A stretch of 40,607 bases of DNA from Prevotellamassilia sp. (GTDB lineage: Bacteria > Bacteroidota > Bacteroidia > Bacteroidales > Bacteroidaceae), in assembly GCA_009775705.1 (NCBI GenBank), contig VSQE01000010.1:1-40607 (forward strand), read 5' to 3'. Below the pieces are notes generated by a model. That model searched no databases and was not told where the DNA came from. It worked only from the letters and a program-made list of their open reading frames with translations. Positions 23,685 through 31,400 of this stretch are shown piece after piece. The position numbers and the translations under genes are program-made. Numbering within the stretch: the first letter of the stretch is position 1; every line of letters begins with the position of its first letter.

Positions 23685-25505
23685 TTACATTCGTTCCGGC
23701 ATTTCTATTCCCAGCAGATTCATGCCCTCGCGTACCACTTTGGCCACATTGGCCGACAGCACGAGACGGAAATTCCGCAGAGCCTCGTTCTCCTCGCGGA
23801 GCACGGAGAAATCGTGGTAGAACTGATTGTATTCCTTGACCAGATCGTAGCAGTAGTTGGCGATGGCCGAAGGCGAGTAGTCTTGTCCGGCCTGACGCAC
23901 TACGGCGGCGAAATCGGCCACATGCTGCACGAGTTCCTCTTCCTTGCGCGACAGTTCCGTCACCCCGTTGCCCAGGTTGGAGTAGTCCAGTCCCTGATCG
24001 GCCGCCTTGCGCAGGATGGAGCGGATGCGGGCGTAGGTGTATTGGATGAAGGGGCCGGTATTTCCGTTGAAATCGATGCTTTCTTCGGGGTTGAAGAGCA
24101 TATTCTTGCGGGCGTCCACCTTGAGCAGGAAATATTTCAGGGCACCCATGCCCACAATGCGGGCCACTTCCTGCTTTTCTTCCTCGCTCATGTCCTCGAA
24201 CTTGCCGGCCTCGTCGACGGTGCGGCGTGCCTGGGCAATCATCTCGGCCACCAGTTCATCGGCATCGACCACCGTGCCTTCGCGGCTTTTCATCTTGCCG
24301 TTGGGAAGCTCCACCATGCCGTAGGAGAAGTGTACGAGGCTCTTGCCCCATTCAAATCCCAGTTCGTCGAGCAGGATGCTGAGCACCTGGAAGTGATAGT
24401 TCTGTTCGTTGCCCACGACATAGATCATCTTGTCGATGGGGAAATCCTGAAAGCGGAGCTTGGCCGTACCGATGTCCTGCGTCATGTATACACTGGTGCC
24501 GTCGCTGCGCAGCAGCAGCTTCTCGTCCAGTCCGTTCTTGGTGAGGTCGGCCCATACGGAGCCGTCCTCTTTCTTGAAGAACAGACCTTTCTGAAGTCCT
24601 TCCACCACTTTTTCCTTACCTTCCAGATAAGTGTCGCTCTCGTAATAGATCTTGTCGAAGCTTACGCCGAGTGCCTTGTACGTCTCGTCGAAACCGGCAT
24701 ATACCCATTCGTTCATGCGACGCCAGAGCGTCCGCACCTCGGGGTCGTTGTGTTCCCAGCGTACCAGCATCTCGCGGGCTTCGCGCATCAGCGGGGCCTC
24801 GCGTTCTGCTTTCGTTCTGGCGGCTTCGGCATCCAGTCCCTCTTCGGCCTCGAAGCGGGCGGCCAGTTCGCGCACTTGCTCGCGGTAGTGTTTGTCAAAG
24901 GCCACGTAGTAGTCGCCTATCAGGTGGTCTCCTTTCTTGCCCGAGGTTTCGGGAGTTTCCCCGTTGCCGTATTTCTGCCATGCCAGCATGGACTTGCAGA
25001 TATGTATGCCGCGGTCATTCACGATGTTGGTCTTCACAACGCGGTTACCGTTGGCCTCGGCGATTTGTGCCACGGCCCATCCCAGCAGGTTGTTGCGCAC
25101 GTGCCCCAGATGGAGCGGCTTGTTGGTGTTGGGCGAGGAGTATTCGATCATCACCAGCGGCGATTCGGCAGTGGGGGCCGTCAGTCCGTAGCGGGCGTCC
25201 GCATGGATGTCGGAGAGCAGTTCTACCCATTTGGAGGCCGACACCGTCAGGTTCAGAAAGCCCTTGATGACGTTATAGTCTGCCACGATGTCGGTGTTCT
25301 CTTTCAGAAAACGGCCTATTTCTCCGGCCGTTTCTTCGGGCTTTTTCCGCGAGAGGCGGAGGAAGGGAAAGACTACGAGCGTGAGGTGACCCTCAAATTC
25401 CTTTTTGGTTTTCTGCAACTGTACCTGCGCGGCTTCGGGCTCCTGTCCGTAAAGGGTCCGGAGGGCGGCCACTACGGCTTCGGTAAGCTGTTGTTCTATT
25501 TTCAT
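23685..25505 (-). CDS. argS: Arginyl-tRNA synthetase
   Basis: Class I synthetase that charges tRNA-Arg. I use ATG 25505 (MKIEQQLTEAVVAAL), giving 606 residues; a longer frame from 25556 adds 17 unlikely residues. Features are the N-terminal tRNA-binding Add-1 domain, the HIGH motif as HLGH (132-135) in NKPLHLGHVRNN, the Bacteroidota KMSKS-like region KMKSREGTVVDADEL, and the DALR anticodon-binding domain at the C-terminus ending NLLGIEMPERM. It probably heads the minus-strand run down to the alkaline phosphatase gene. A rho-independent terminator isolates it from rpsU upstream. Confidence 0.97.
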   Translation of the reverse strand: MKIEQQLTEAVVAALRTLYGQEPEAAQVQLQKTKKEFEGHLTLVVFPFLRLSRKKPEETAGEIGRFLKENTDIVADYNVIKGFLNLTVSASKWVELLSDIHADARYGLTAPTAESPLVMIEYSSPNTNKPLHLGHVRNNLLGWAVAQIAEANGNRVVKTNIVNDRGIHICKSMLAWQKYGNGETPETSGKKGDHLIGDYYVAFDKHYREQVRELAARFEAEEGLDAEAARTKAEREAPLMREAREMLVRWEHNDPEVRTLWRRMNEWVYAGFDETYKALGVSFDKIYYESDTYLEGKEKVVEGLQKGLFFKKEDGSVWADLTKNGLDEKLLLRSDGTSVYMTQDIGTAKLRFQDFPIDKMIYVVGNEQNYHFQVLSILLDELGFEWGKSLVHFSYGMVELPNGKMKSREGTVVDADELVAEMIAQARRTVDEAGKFEDMSEEEKQEVARIVGMGALKYFLLKVDARKNMLFNPEESIDFNGNTGPFIQYTYARIRSILRKAADQGLDYSNLGNGVTELSRKEEELVQHVADFAAVVRQAGQDYSPSAIANYCYDLVKEYNQFYHDFSVLREENEALRNFRLVLSANVAKVVREGMNLLGIEMPERM

Positions 25506-25639
25506 ATCTGTGTGTCTGTTTTGTTTCTTTATGTGTACGGTACGTCTGGAAAGCACCGGAGAGGCAAAGTTACGATTTTTTTAGAATCCGGAAGTGCCCT
25601 GTGCCGCTCTTTTGTTGGTCCGTCTGGCGTCTGTATGCA

Positions 25640-25676
25640 AAAAGGATGCGGCTCTTGTTGCAAGTCGCATCCTTTT
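25640..25676 (-). terminator. Terminator of rpsU
   Basis: An 11 bp stem (AAAAGGATGCG at 25640-25650 with CGCATCCTTTT at 25666-25676) with a 15-base loop. On the minus strand the stem ends in a run of T, as expected for rpsU; on the plus strand it also ends in T. Confidence 0.8.
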
Positions 25677-25721
25677 ATGTCTGAACGGCCGGTGCCGAAA
25701 GAAAATGAGGGGGGAATCCTC

Positions 25722-25913
25722 TTATTCCTCGTTGCGTCTGAGCTGCTGCACGTAGACGGCATGTTCGTGTGCCAGACGTTTCAGCACGGAAGGTTTGTCA
25801 AACTGCTGACGGGCACGGAGTTCCTTTACGATACCGGTTTTTTCAAATTTTCTCTTGAATTTTTTGAGGGCGCGTTCGATATTTTCGCCTTCTTTCACAG
25901 GTACTACAATCAT
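25722..25913 (-). CDS. rpsU: Ribosomal protein bS21
   Basis: Small-subunit protein bS21, 63 residues, basic: IVVPVKEGENIERALKKFKRKFEKTG, then RQQFDKPSVLKRL. In Bacteroidota bS21 helps hide the 3' end of 16S rRNA, which explains the general lack of Shine-Dalgarno sequences in this phylum. The stretch just before this ATG (A-rich, no GGAGG) also lacks one. The leader from the promoter at 26012-26043 is about 90 nt, long for such a small gene, and could hold a regulatory structure, but I see no obvious one. Confidence 0.95.
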   Translation of the reverse strand: MIVVPVKEGENIERALKKFKRKFEKTGIVKELRARQQFDKPSVLKRLAHEHAVYVQQLRRNEE

Positions 25914-26011
25914 TTTTTTGCTTTTATTTTTGATTTTGTTTTAGTTGATTTCTTCGTTTTCGGACGGGTGCGACAGACTTGTGCCACGCCCCGCAACTTA
26001 AAAATGCGCAG

Positions 26012-26043
26012 CAAAATTACGCAATATTTTTATTATCAGCAAA
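26012..26043 (-). promoter_or_regulatory. Promoter of rpsU
   Basis: Minus strand: TTTG (26043-26040), 20 bp spacer, TAATTTTG (26019-26012). Exact consensus match; start predicted near 26008. Confidence 0.75.
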
Positions 26044-26088
26044 TTTTAATGTTTTTTTTTCATCCGTCCGTTTGTTGGGCTGTCATGT

Positions 26089-26922
26089 TCAGTCGTGTAC
26101 CACGTGTACTGTCTGCTGCGGATAGGGGAAGTTGATGCCGCGGCTGTTGAATGTCTCGTACAGGTTGTGCTGGATGTCGTGGAACACTCCCCAGTAGTCT
26201 CCCGTTTTCACCCAGACGCGGATCACAAGGTTCACGCTGCTGTCGGCCAGGGCGTCTACAGCAATGAAGGGGGCAGGGTCGGCCAGTACCCTTGGGTCGG
26301 CGGCCAGTACGGAACTGACGGCCTGGCGTGCACGGCTTACGTCCTCGCCGTAGTCGATGCCTAAGGTCCACTGTACGCGGCGTGTCTCGTTGCGCGAGTA
26401 GTTCACCACTACGGCTGTGCTCATGGAGCCGTTGGGGATATATACCACCTTGTTGTCCGCCGTGGTGAGGATGGTGTGGAAAATCTGTATCTCTTTCACC
26501 TGTCCCTGTACGCCTTGCGCCTCTATCCAGTCTCCCACCTTGTAGGGCTTGAAGAGCAGGATCACGAGGCCGCCGGCAAAGTTCTGGAGATTGCCTGAGA
26601 GGGCCATGCCCACGGCCACACCGGCCGATGCCAGCAGGGCTGCGAAAGAGGTGGTGTTGATGCCCAGTGCGCCGATGACGGAGATGATGAGCAGTACAGT
26701 GAGCAGGATGTTGACCAGACTGCTGAGGAAACTCTGTACGCTGCCGTCGATGTTGGGGCGGTTGATGATTTTGGCGAAGAGGCGGTTGAGCAGCCGGATC
26801 AGGAAGCGGCCCGCCATGAAGATCAGGGCGGCTGTCAGGATGTGCTTGCCGGCGCTGATGCTCATGTCCAGCAGTCGCTGGAAGACGGCTTCTCCGTCGG
26901 TTGCGATGGTCAAGGGTAGCAT
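26089..26922 (-). CDS. mscS: Small-conductance mechanosensitive channel (MscS family)
   Basis: This inner-membrane channel opens on membrane tension and protects against hypo-osmotic shock. The 277 residues have the core MscS plan: three N-terminal helices (about 20-45, 65-88 and 95-125), with the pore helix LLASAGVAVGMALSGNLQNFAGGLVILLFKPYKVGDWIE, then the beta domain with GQVKEIQIFHTILTTADNKVVYIPNG and the alpha/beta C-terminal domain. It starts 36 bp past the hairpin that ends the NlpC gene on the same strand. A GTG or other start is not needed; the ATG fits family length. Confidence 0.93.
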   Translation of the reverse strand: MLPLTIATDGEAVFQRLLDMSISAGKHILTAALIFMAGRFLIRLLNRLFAKIINRPNIDGSVQSFLSSLVNILLTVLLIISVIGALGINTTSFAALLASAGVAVGMALSGNLQNFAGGLVILLFKPYKVGDWIEAQGVQGQVKEIQIFHTILTTADNKVVYIPNGSMSTAVVVNYSRNETRRVQWTLGIDYGEDVSRARQAVSSVLAADPRVLADPAPFIAVDALADSSVNLVIRVWVKTGDYWGVFHDIQHNLYETFNSRGINFPYPQQTVHVVHD

Positions 26923-26952
26923 TTTTTTTGTCGGGGTGTTAAGGTTTTAAAG

Positions 26953-26977
26953 AAAAACCGCCTTCTCCGGAAGGCGG
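26953..26977 (-). terminator. Terminator of the NlpC/P60 gene
   Basis: Minus strand: stem CCGCCTTC / GAAGGCGG with a 4-base loop (26977-26958) followed by five T (26957-26953). It lies 14 bp past the NlpC/P60 stop and 31 bp before the mscS start. Confidence 0.8.
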
Positions 26978-26990
26978 CGTATGCGTTTTC

Positions 26991-27536
26991 TTAAGGGTTC
27001 TGGATGATGCGGCGGGCACCGATATAACGCCGGCCGTAGTAGGCCGAGTTCGATTCGTCTACTTTCACGCCGGTGCGGCTGGCGTGGACAAACTTGAACT
27101 TCCGCATGTCGGGGTCCACTTCGGTGACGATGCCTACGTGCCCCACATTCTTTCTGGAGCGTGACGAGCCGCCGAAGAATACCAGATCGCCTTTCTGGAG
27201 ATCCGATATTTTCTTGATGGGGGTGCCTTGTGTGAACTGCGAGCGCGAGGAGCGATTGATGCGGATGTTCTCCTTGCGATACACGTAGCTTGTGAAACCT
27301 GAGCAGTCAAAAGCCGAGGGGCCGCTGTGTCCGCTGCGGTAGCGGGCGCCTAAATATTGTAAGGCTGTTTTCACGATGCTGTCTCCGTTGGTGACTCCGG
27401 CCTCCGGTGCGGCGGTCTGCCCGATGGTGTCGTTTGTCTCTCCTGCGGGCCGGACGGCTGCGGAGCCTGTAACGGCTCCCGTTATCGTCAAGAAGCTACC
27501 CAATGCCAGAGACATGAACCGGTTCTTTAGATTCAC
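26991..27536 (-). CDS. NlpC/P60 family cell-wall endopeptidase
   Basis: This exported cysteine peptidase is predicted to cut peptidoglycan stem peptides (gamma-D-Glu to diamino acid bond). The 181 residues have a signal peptide (about 5-27), a short linker and one NlpC/P60 domain (about 52-178). The triad is visible: Cys78 in SAFDCSGFTSYVY, His133 in NVGHVGIV and His151 in VHASRTGV. There is no SH3 or LysM targeting domain. The promoter -7 box lies 44 bp upstream of the ATG. Confidence 0.93.
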   Translation of the reverse strand: MNLKNRFMSLALGSFLTITGAVTGSAAVRPAGETNDTIGQTAAPEAGVTNGDSIVKTALQYLGARYRSGHSGPSAFDCSGFTSYVYRKENIRINRSSRSQFTQGTPIKKISDLQKGDLVFFGGSSRSRKNVGHVGIVTEVDPDMRKFKFVHASRTGVKVDESNSAYYGRRYIGARRIIQNP

Positions 27537-27579
27537 TATGGTTTTAGGTTTAAGGATTCAACTTTTAGTTAATCGTTTG

Positions 27580-27587
27580 CAAATTTA
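27580..27587 (-). promoter_or_regulatory. -7 box for the NlpC/P60 gene
   Basis: Minus strand TAAATTTG at 27587-27580 matches TAnnTTTG. No good -33 TTTG at the expected distance. Predicted leader about 40 nt. Confidence 0.45.
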
Positions 27588-27691
27588 CAAAAAACGGAGG
27601 AAACGGCCCTGAAATTTTACAACTTTTGTGTTTCGTAAAAGGAGTCTCCGAGTGTTAAATTCACTCTTTGGCTTAAAAAATCATGGAAATG

Positions 27692-27723
27692 CTTGTTCGT
27701 TTAAAATATTTCCTCTATCTTTG
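27692..27723 (+). promoter_or_regulatory. Promoter of the initiator tRNA
   Basis: Plus strand: CTTG (27692-27695, one mismatch), 20 bp, TATCTTTG (27716-27723). Start predicted near 27727, about 18 nt before the tRNA. Confidence 0.7.
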
Positions 27724-27744
27724 CACTCGATTTAAGAAATACAT

Positions 27745-27820
27745 CGCGGAGTGGAGCAGTTGGTAGCTCGCCAGGCTCATAACCTGGAGGTCATCCGTTC
27801 GAGTCGGGTCTCCGCAACCA
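27745..27820 (+). tRNA. Initiator tRNA-fMet (CAT)
   Basis: The 76 bases include an encoded CCA. Acceptor CGCGGAG with CTCCGCA leaves the C1:A72 mismatch that marks bacterial initiators, and A11:T24 in the D stem is also initiator-type. The anticodon loop CTCATAA gives CAT. The anticodon stem is CCAGG/CCTGG, so pair 29:41 is A:T rather than the usual third G:C. T arm ATCCG-TTCGAGT-CGGGT. Confidence 0.93.
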
Positions 27821-27827
27821 CAGCAAG

Positions 27828-27862
27828 GGAAAATGAAATATCGGTACAGATTTTCATTTTCC
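27828..27862 (+). terminator. Probable terminator of tRNA-fMet
   Basis: A 9 bp inverted repeat, GGAAAATGA (27828-27836) and TCATTTTCC (27854-27862), is followed by TTTATTCTTTCTTT, 8 bases past the CCA end. Confidence 0.6.
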
Positions 27863-28046
27863 TTTATTCTTTCTTTGAGGAAAGGGGACTCCCCATCCTT
27901 ATCCAATGATAAAAAAGTGGAAAAATATTTACGGCAGGCGGTGCAATCCTGCTCCGGTGCCGTCTTTTTCGTATCTTCGTCTCTGAACTCCGCTCACAGC
28001 GGGCCTTGGCCCCAGGCGGTGAATGTGAAACAAAAAAACAGAACTT
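27863..28046. other. Intergenic stretch before the 53-residue ORF
   Basis: No gene is supported here. TATCTTCG at 27972-27979 is one base from the TAnnTTTG -7 box and could drive the short ORF at 28047. An open frame of 79 codons spanning the tRNA terminator is not believed. Confidence 0.4.
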
Positions 28047-28208
28047 ATGAACCGAGCAGAAAAAGAGACTGAGAGAATGCAGTCTGGAAAAGAGAGAGGA
28101 CGTTCCGTCCAGCATTTTTCAACCGATGAGAAAACCCCTACGCAGGGCGAAGTGCAGACCGCGATGGACCAGATGAACGTGGATAGCAACACACGGGACC
28201 GCGGATGA
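28047..28208 (+). CDS. Small hypothetical protein, 53 residues
   Basis: The frame runs from ATG (28047) to TGA (28206-28208). The product is hydrophilic, starts MNRAEKETERM, has a basic stretch (KERGRS), and ends VDSNTRDRG. It has no signal peptide, membrane segment or cysteine, and I recognise no family. Support comes from a tidy start after an A-rich leader, a possible -7 box about 70 bp upstream, and the stop codon being built into the left arm of a perfect 24 bp palindrome. It could still be a chance frame. Confidence 0.45.
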   Translation: MNRAEKETERMQSGKERGRSVQHFSTDEKTPTQGEVQTAMDQMNVDSNTRDRG

Positions 28209-28258
28209 AATACACTACGGGCGGACTGATCCTGTCAGTCCGCCCGTAGTGTATTTCA
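28206..28258. terminator. Perfect 24 bp palindrome between convergent small genes
   Basis: Arms 28206-28229 and 28235-28258 are exact reverse complements around a 5-base loop. The left arm starts with the TGA stop of the 53-residue ORF. The right side faces the end of the minus-strand 56-residue gene, 26 bp away. No T-tract flanks either side. It probably ends both transcripts or protects their 3' ends. Confidence 0.75.
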
Positions 28259-28283
28259 GTGAACAGAGAGGGAGCGTTCATTT

Positions 28284-28454
28284 TCAGGGCTCCCAATCGT
28301 GTTTTTTGTTGCTGAGCCAGTCTGTCTGGTTGTCGTCTTCGCCAAACTCGTATGAGGTGTCGTTGTTCAAGTTCATATTTGTCGAGGCCATGAATCGGTC
28401 CTCGATGAACAGACCCACCGTTTCCGAGGCTGGAGCCTTATATGTCTTTTTCAT
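28284..28454 (-). CDS. Short Bacteroidales peptide of the MKKxYxAP type, 56 residues
   Basis: The frame runs from ATG 28454 to TGA 28284-28286 and encodes a 56-residue acidic peptide beginning MKKTYKAPASETVGLF and ending KKHDWEP, with several Asn/Asp and Trp. Bacteroidales genomes carry many short proteins that open MKKxYxxP and then run into a polar, acidic tail; function unknown. It begins 15 bp after the stop of the GH89 gene on the same strand, so it should ride on that transcript. It has no signal peptide or lipobox. Confidence 0.65.
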   Translation of the reverse strand: MKKTYKAPASETVGLFIEDRFMASTNMNLNNDTSYEFGEDDNQTDWLSNKKHDWEP

Positions 28455-28469
28455 TTCAGTCTTTGCTTT

Positions 28470-31400
28470 TTATCGGATGTACACCTTTTCACCGTTGCCC
28501 TTCACGTATATGCCGTGTGAGGGGTAGAACACGCGGCGGCCTTTCAGGTCATAATAGATGTCCTTTCCATTCGTTGTCTCTTCCGTGTTGAAGTTTCCGA
28601 TGCCGGTCGACGAGTCATATCCGAAGCGGAAGGCCTGTACGGCTCCCGTGGTCTTTTCCTTTTTCAGAAAAGCCTTGTTGGCCGGAACGATGGTTCCCAC
28701 CGAGAGGTAAAAGCCCACGCCGTCTTTGTTGCCCAGTCCGTAGAACGTTTCGGGTTGCAGACCGGTGCGTTGCAGCAGGGCGCCGTCCAGCAGGTTGTCG
28801 GTCAGCAGAGCCGCTTCCGTTCCATAGGTCAGGGGGAAGTGGATGTCTCCGGCACTTCCGGTGTGTACCAGCACTCCTTCGCCGGCCTTCAGGGCCGTGC
28901 CTTCGGCCATGGCGGTCAACTCAAGCACATCGCCCTTTTCCTCCGTAGCCATGTATACGGTGGCCTCTCCGGCAGGAGGTACCAGCACGTCGGCGGGCAG
29001 GCATACAGCCGTCCAGAGCGCGTCCGATACTTCCACCGTGAGATCCGTCGCCTCCTCCACCGCCCATCGGTGTTCGTCGGCCGGATTCATGGTTGTTTCG
29101 AGCATGAGTTTTTCGCCGTCGTTCTTTACATAATAGTCGTTGAGTTTCAGCGTGAGGACATAGTCGCCATCGGCACTGACGTTGCCGTCATAGGCATACA
29201 CGCCGTGCCACTGTGTGGCCGATACCGGCATTTCCACCCGGTCGTGGCCGCCCGCCTTGCCGCCGAAGAAGCGCCGGCTGTTGATGTGTTCCACCTTGTA
29301 GCCGCTCCCGTCGCGCACCAGCTGCCACAGCGAGGCCGGCTCCGGTGTCGTTCCGAAATCGCCGGCCAGTACGCGGCGGTCGCTGCCGCCGCCGTCCTTC
29401 ATGTTTCCGTTGGCATCGGCCAGTGGTGCGGCGTATGCCACCTTGCCGTCGGCCAGGCTGCGCAGGCGGAACAGGCGTGTTGTCAGACGGCCTTCGGGAT
29501 AGGCGCGCAACTTGTCGCCTGCGGCCGAACAGAGGATGCCGTCCCGGTCGGAGAGTGTGGCATGCCCCTCGGCCACGGTGATGTCCGTCAGTGCGGAGCA
29601 ACCTTTGAGAGGCTGGCTGTGCAGGGTCGGGTCGGTCACTTCGATCAGGTCGATATTCACCCCTTTGGGCAATGCTGTGCAGAATTGTGTGATGTCGTCC
29701 AGACGCACGCCCGTTTGTGTCTTCGTGTCGGTCTGTCCGTTCTCGGCGGTCAGGATCGTGCTGAAGTTTCCGGCACCGTCGTTCACCATCTCTATCGTGA
29801 ACGTGTTGCCTACGGCCGGCGAGAAAGCGTAGCGGTTGTCGCCGTTGTTCAGTTTCATGGTGAGGTTCCCGCTTTTGCTCAGGTAGAACTGGAAGTTGTT
29901 CTGGTAAGAGTCCGCCAGGGCGTTGCTGCCTGTGGCCAGCAGTCCCGATCCCCATTGGTTGAAGGCCGAACCGTCCGTCGATACCCGCATTGTCAGTTTC
30001 CACGGACCTGCGCCGGGAATAGTCGTGGCCGGCACGATGGCGGCGTTCGACGTGCCGGCTCCCTTAAAATTTGTCCGTGTCCAATAGTCGAGGGCTATGT
30101 CGCGTGCGGGCAGCATGATATGTTCTATCGCGGTGTTTCCGCGCAGCGCGTCCGGCATGATACCCGTCACCTTCCTGTCCGTGGCGGTCAGGTCGAGGGT
30201 GCCTTTGCCGCTTTGGATGCCGGAGATGAGGATGTTTCCGCTTGCTGTTTCGTCACCGTTCAGGATGAAGTCGCCGGCCGTGATGCTCAGGCTTTTTTTC
30301 TTGAAGACGGCGGTGAAGACAGAGTTCTCCGCCGGTTTGATCTTGAAGGCGGACTGCGTGGAGACGATGCGTCCGTATTGATCCGTCCAGTGAACGAACT
30401 CGCAGTCCTCTTTGGGGAATGCTTCGGGCTGGATTTCCGTTCCGGAGGGCACGCTGATGTCCTCGCCGCTGGTTCCGGTGATGTTGCGCACAGTGCCCAG
30501 CGTCTCGTCGCTGCTCTTGATGATCACGTGGGTCGTGCCTGCGGCATATTCGCTCACGTTGACGGGAATTTCGTAAGTCATGCGGGTCAGGTCGGCCTTG
30601 GCTGGTACGGCGCTTCCGGTGGCGGAGATATTTCCTTTCCAGGCTCCGTCGAAGCGCAGGCGCAGATGGGTCAGGCCCGCCGGCATGTCGTAGGGTAGTA
30701 TCACGCGTAGCGGGGCGTCGCAGATGCCGCTGGTATGTGCGTTTTTCGTTCCGCGCACTTCTACCAGCTCGCCCTCGTCGTCAAAGTCGCCGTCGCGGTT
30801 CAGGTCGATGTAGGCCGAGAGATAGCAGTAGCCCATGCCGCCGGCATCCTTCATGCTGATGGTGAAGCTGCTGCCGCGGGCAGCGTTGACATTGCCCGGC
30901 GTGGGGTTGAAGTACTGGTCCGGACATTCGCCGGCGCTGTACAGCTCGGTCGTAGTCTCGTCCTGTGTGCAGCTGATGGCGGACAGCCAGGAGTTCACCT
31001 CCCTTATGGTGCCCATTTCATCGGCGGCTTCCTGTGCGGGTATGCCCCAGATGTTCTCCACGAACGAGGCAGTGAAGGCCGCGTCGGCAGCACCGTAGTA
31101 CGGGAGCGGGTTTTCCGTTCCAGCCGGTTGCGTGGTGCCGCCGGCGGTCAGGGTCCACCCTGCGAAATCGAAGCCTTTGGCGGGAGTGGCCAGTACGCTG
31201 ACAGCCTCCTTGCCTGTTACGCTGGTGGTTCCGGCGGCTGCGCCGACAAAGCCCACACTGCCCTGGCCCTTGCAGCTCTCGGCCACGGCCACGCTCACGG
31301 TGCGGTCTGTCAGGATCTCGTCCATAAGGGCCAGGCGGAATTCGAGCACCGTTCCGTCGCTGACGGTCAGAACGGCTTTCACGTCGCTTGTCACGGCATC

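Noticed and set aside
25914..26011. Autoregulatory structure or Shine-Dalgarno sequence in the rpsU leader
   Set aside because: The leader is long, but I found no strong stem and no GGAGG-like motif before the ATG.
23673..26135. 820-codon open frame on the plus strand
   Set aside because: It is the antisense shadow of argS and rpsU, which have clear family motifs; GC-rich DNA leaves the opposite strand open.
27833..28072. 79-codon plus-strand frame after tRNA-fMet
   Set aside because: It covers the tRNA terminator and a possible promoter, has low-complexity sequence, and conflicts with the better 53-residue ORF.
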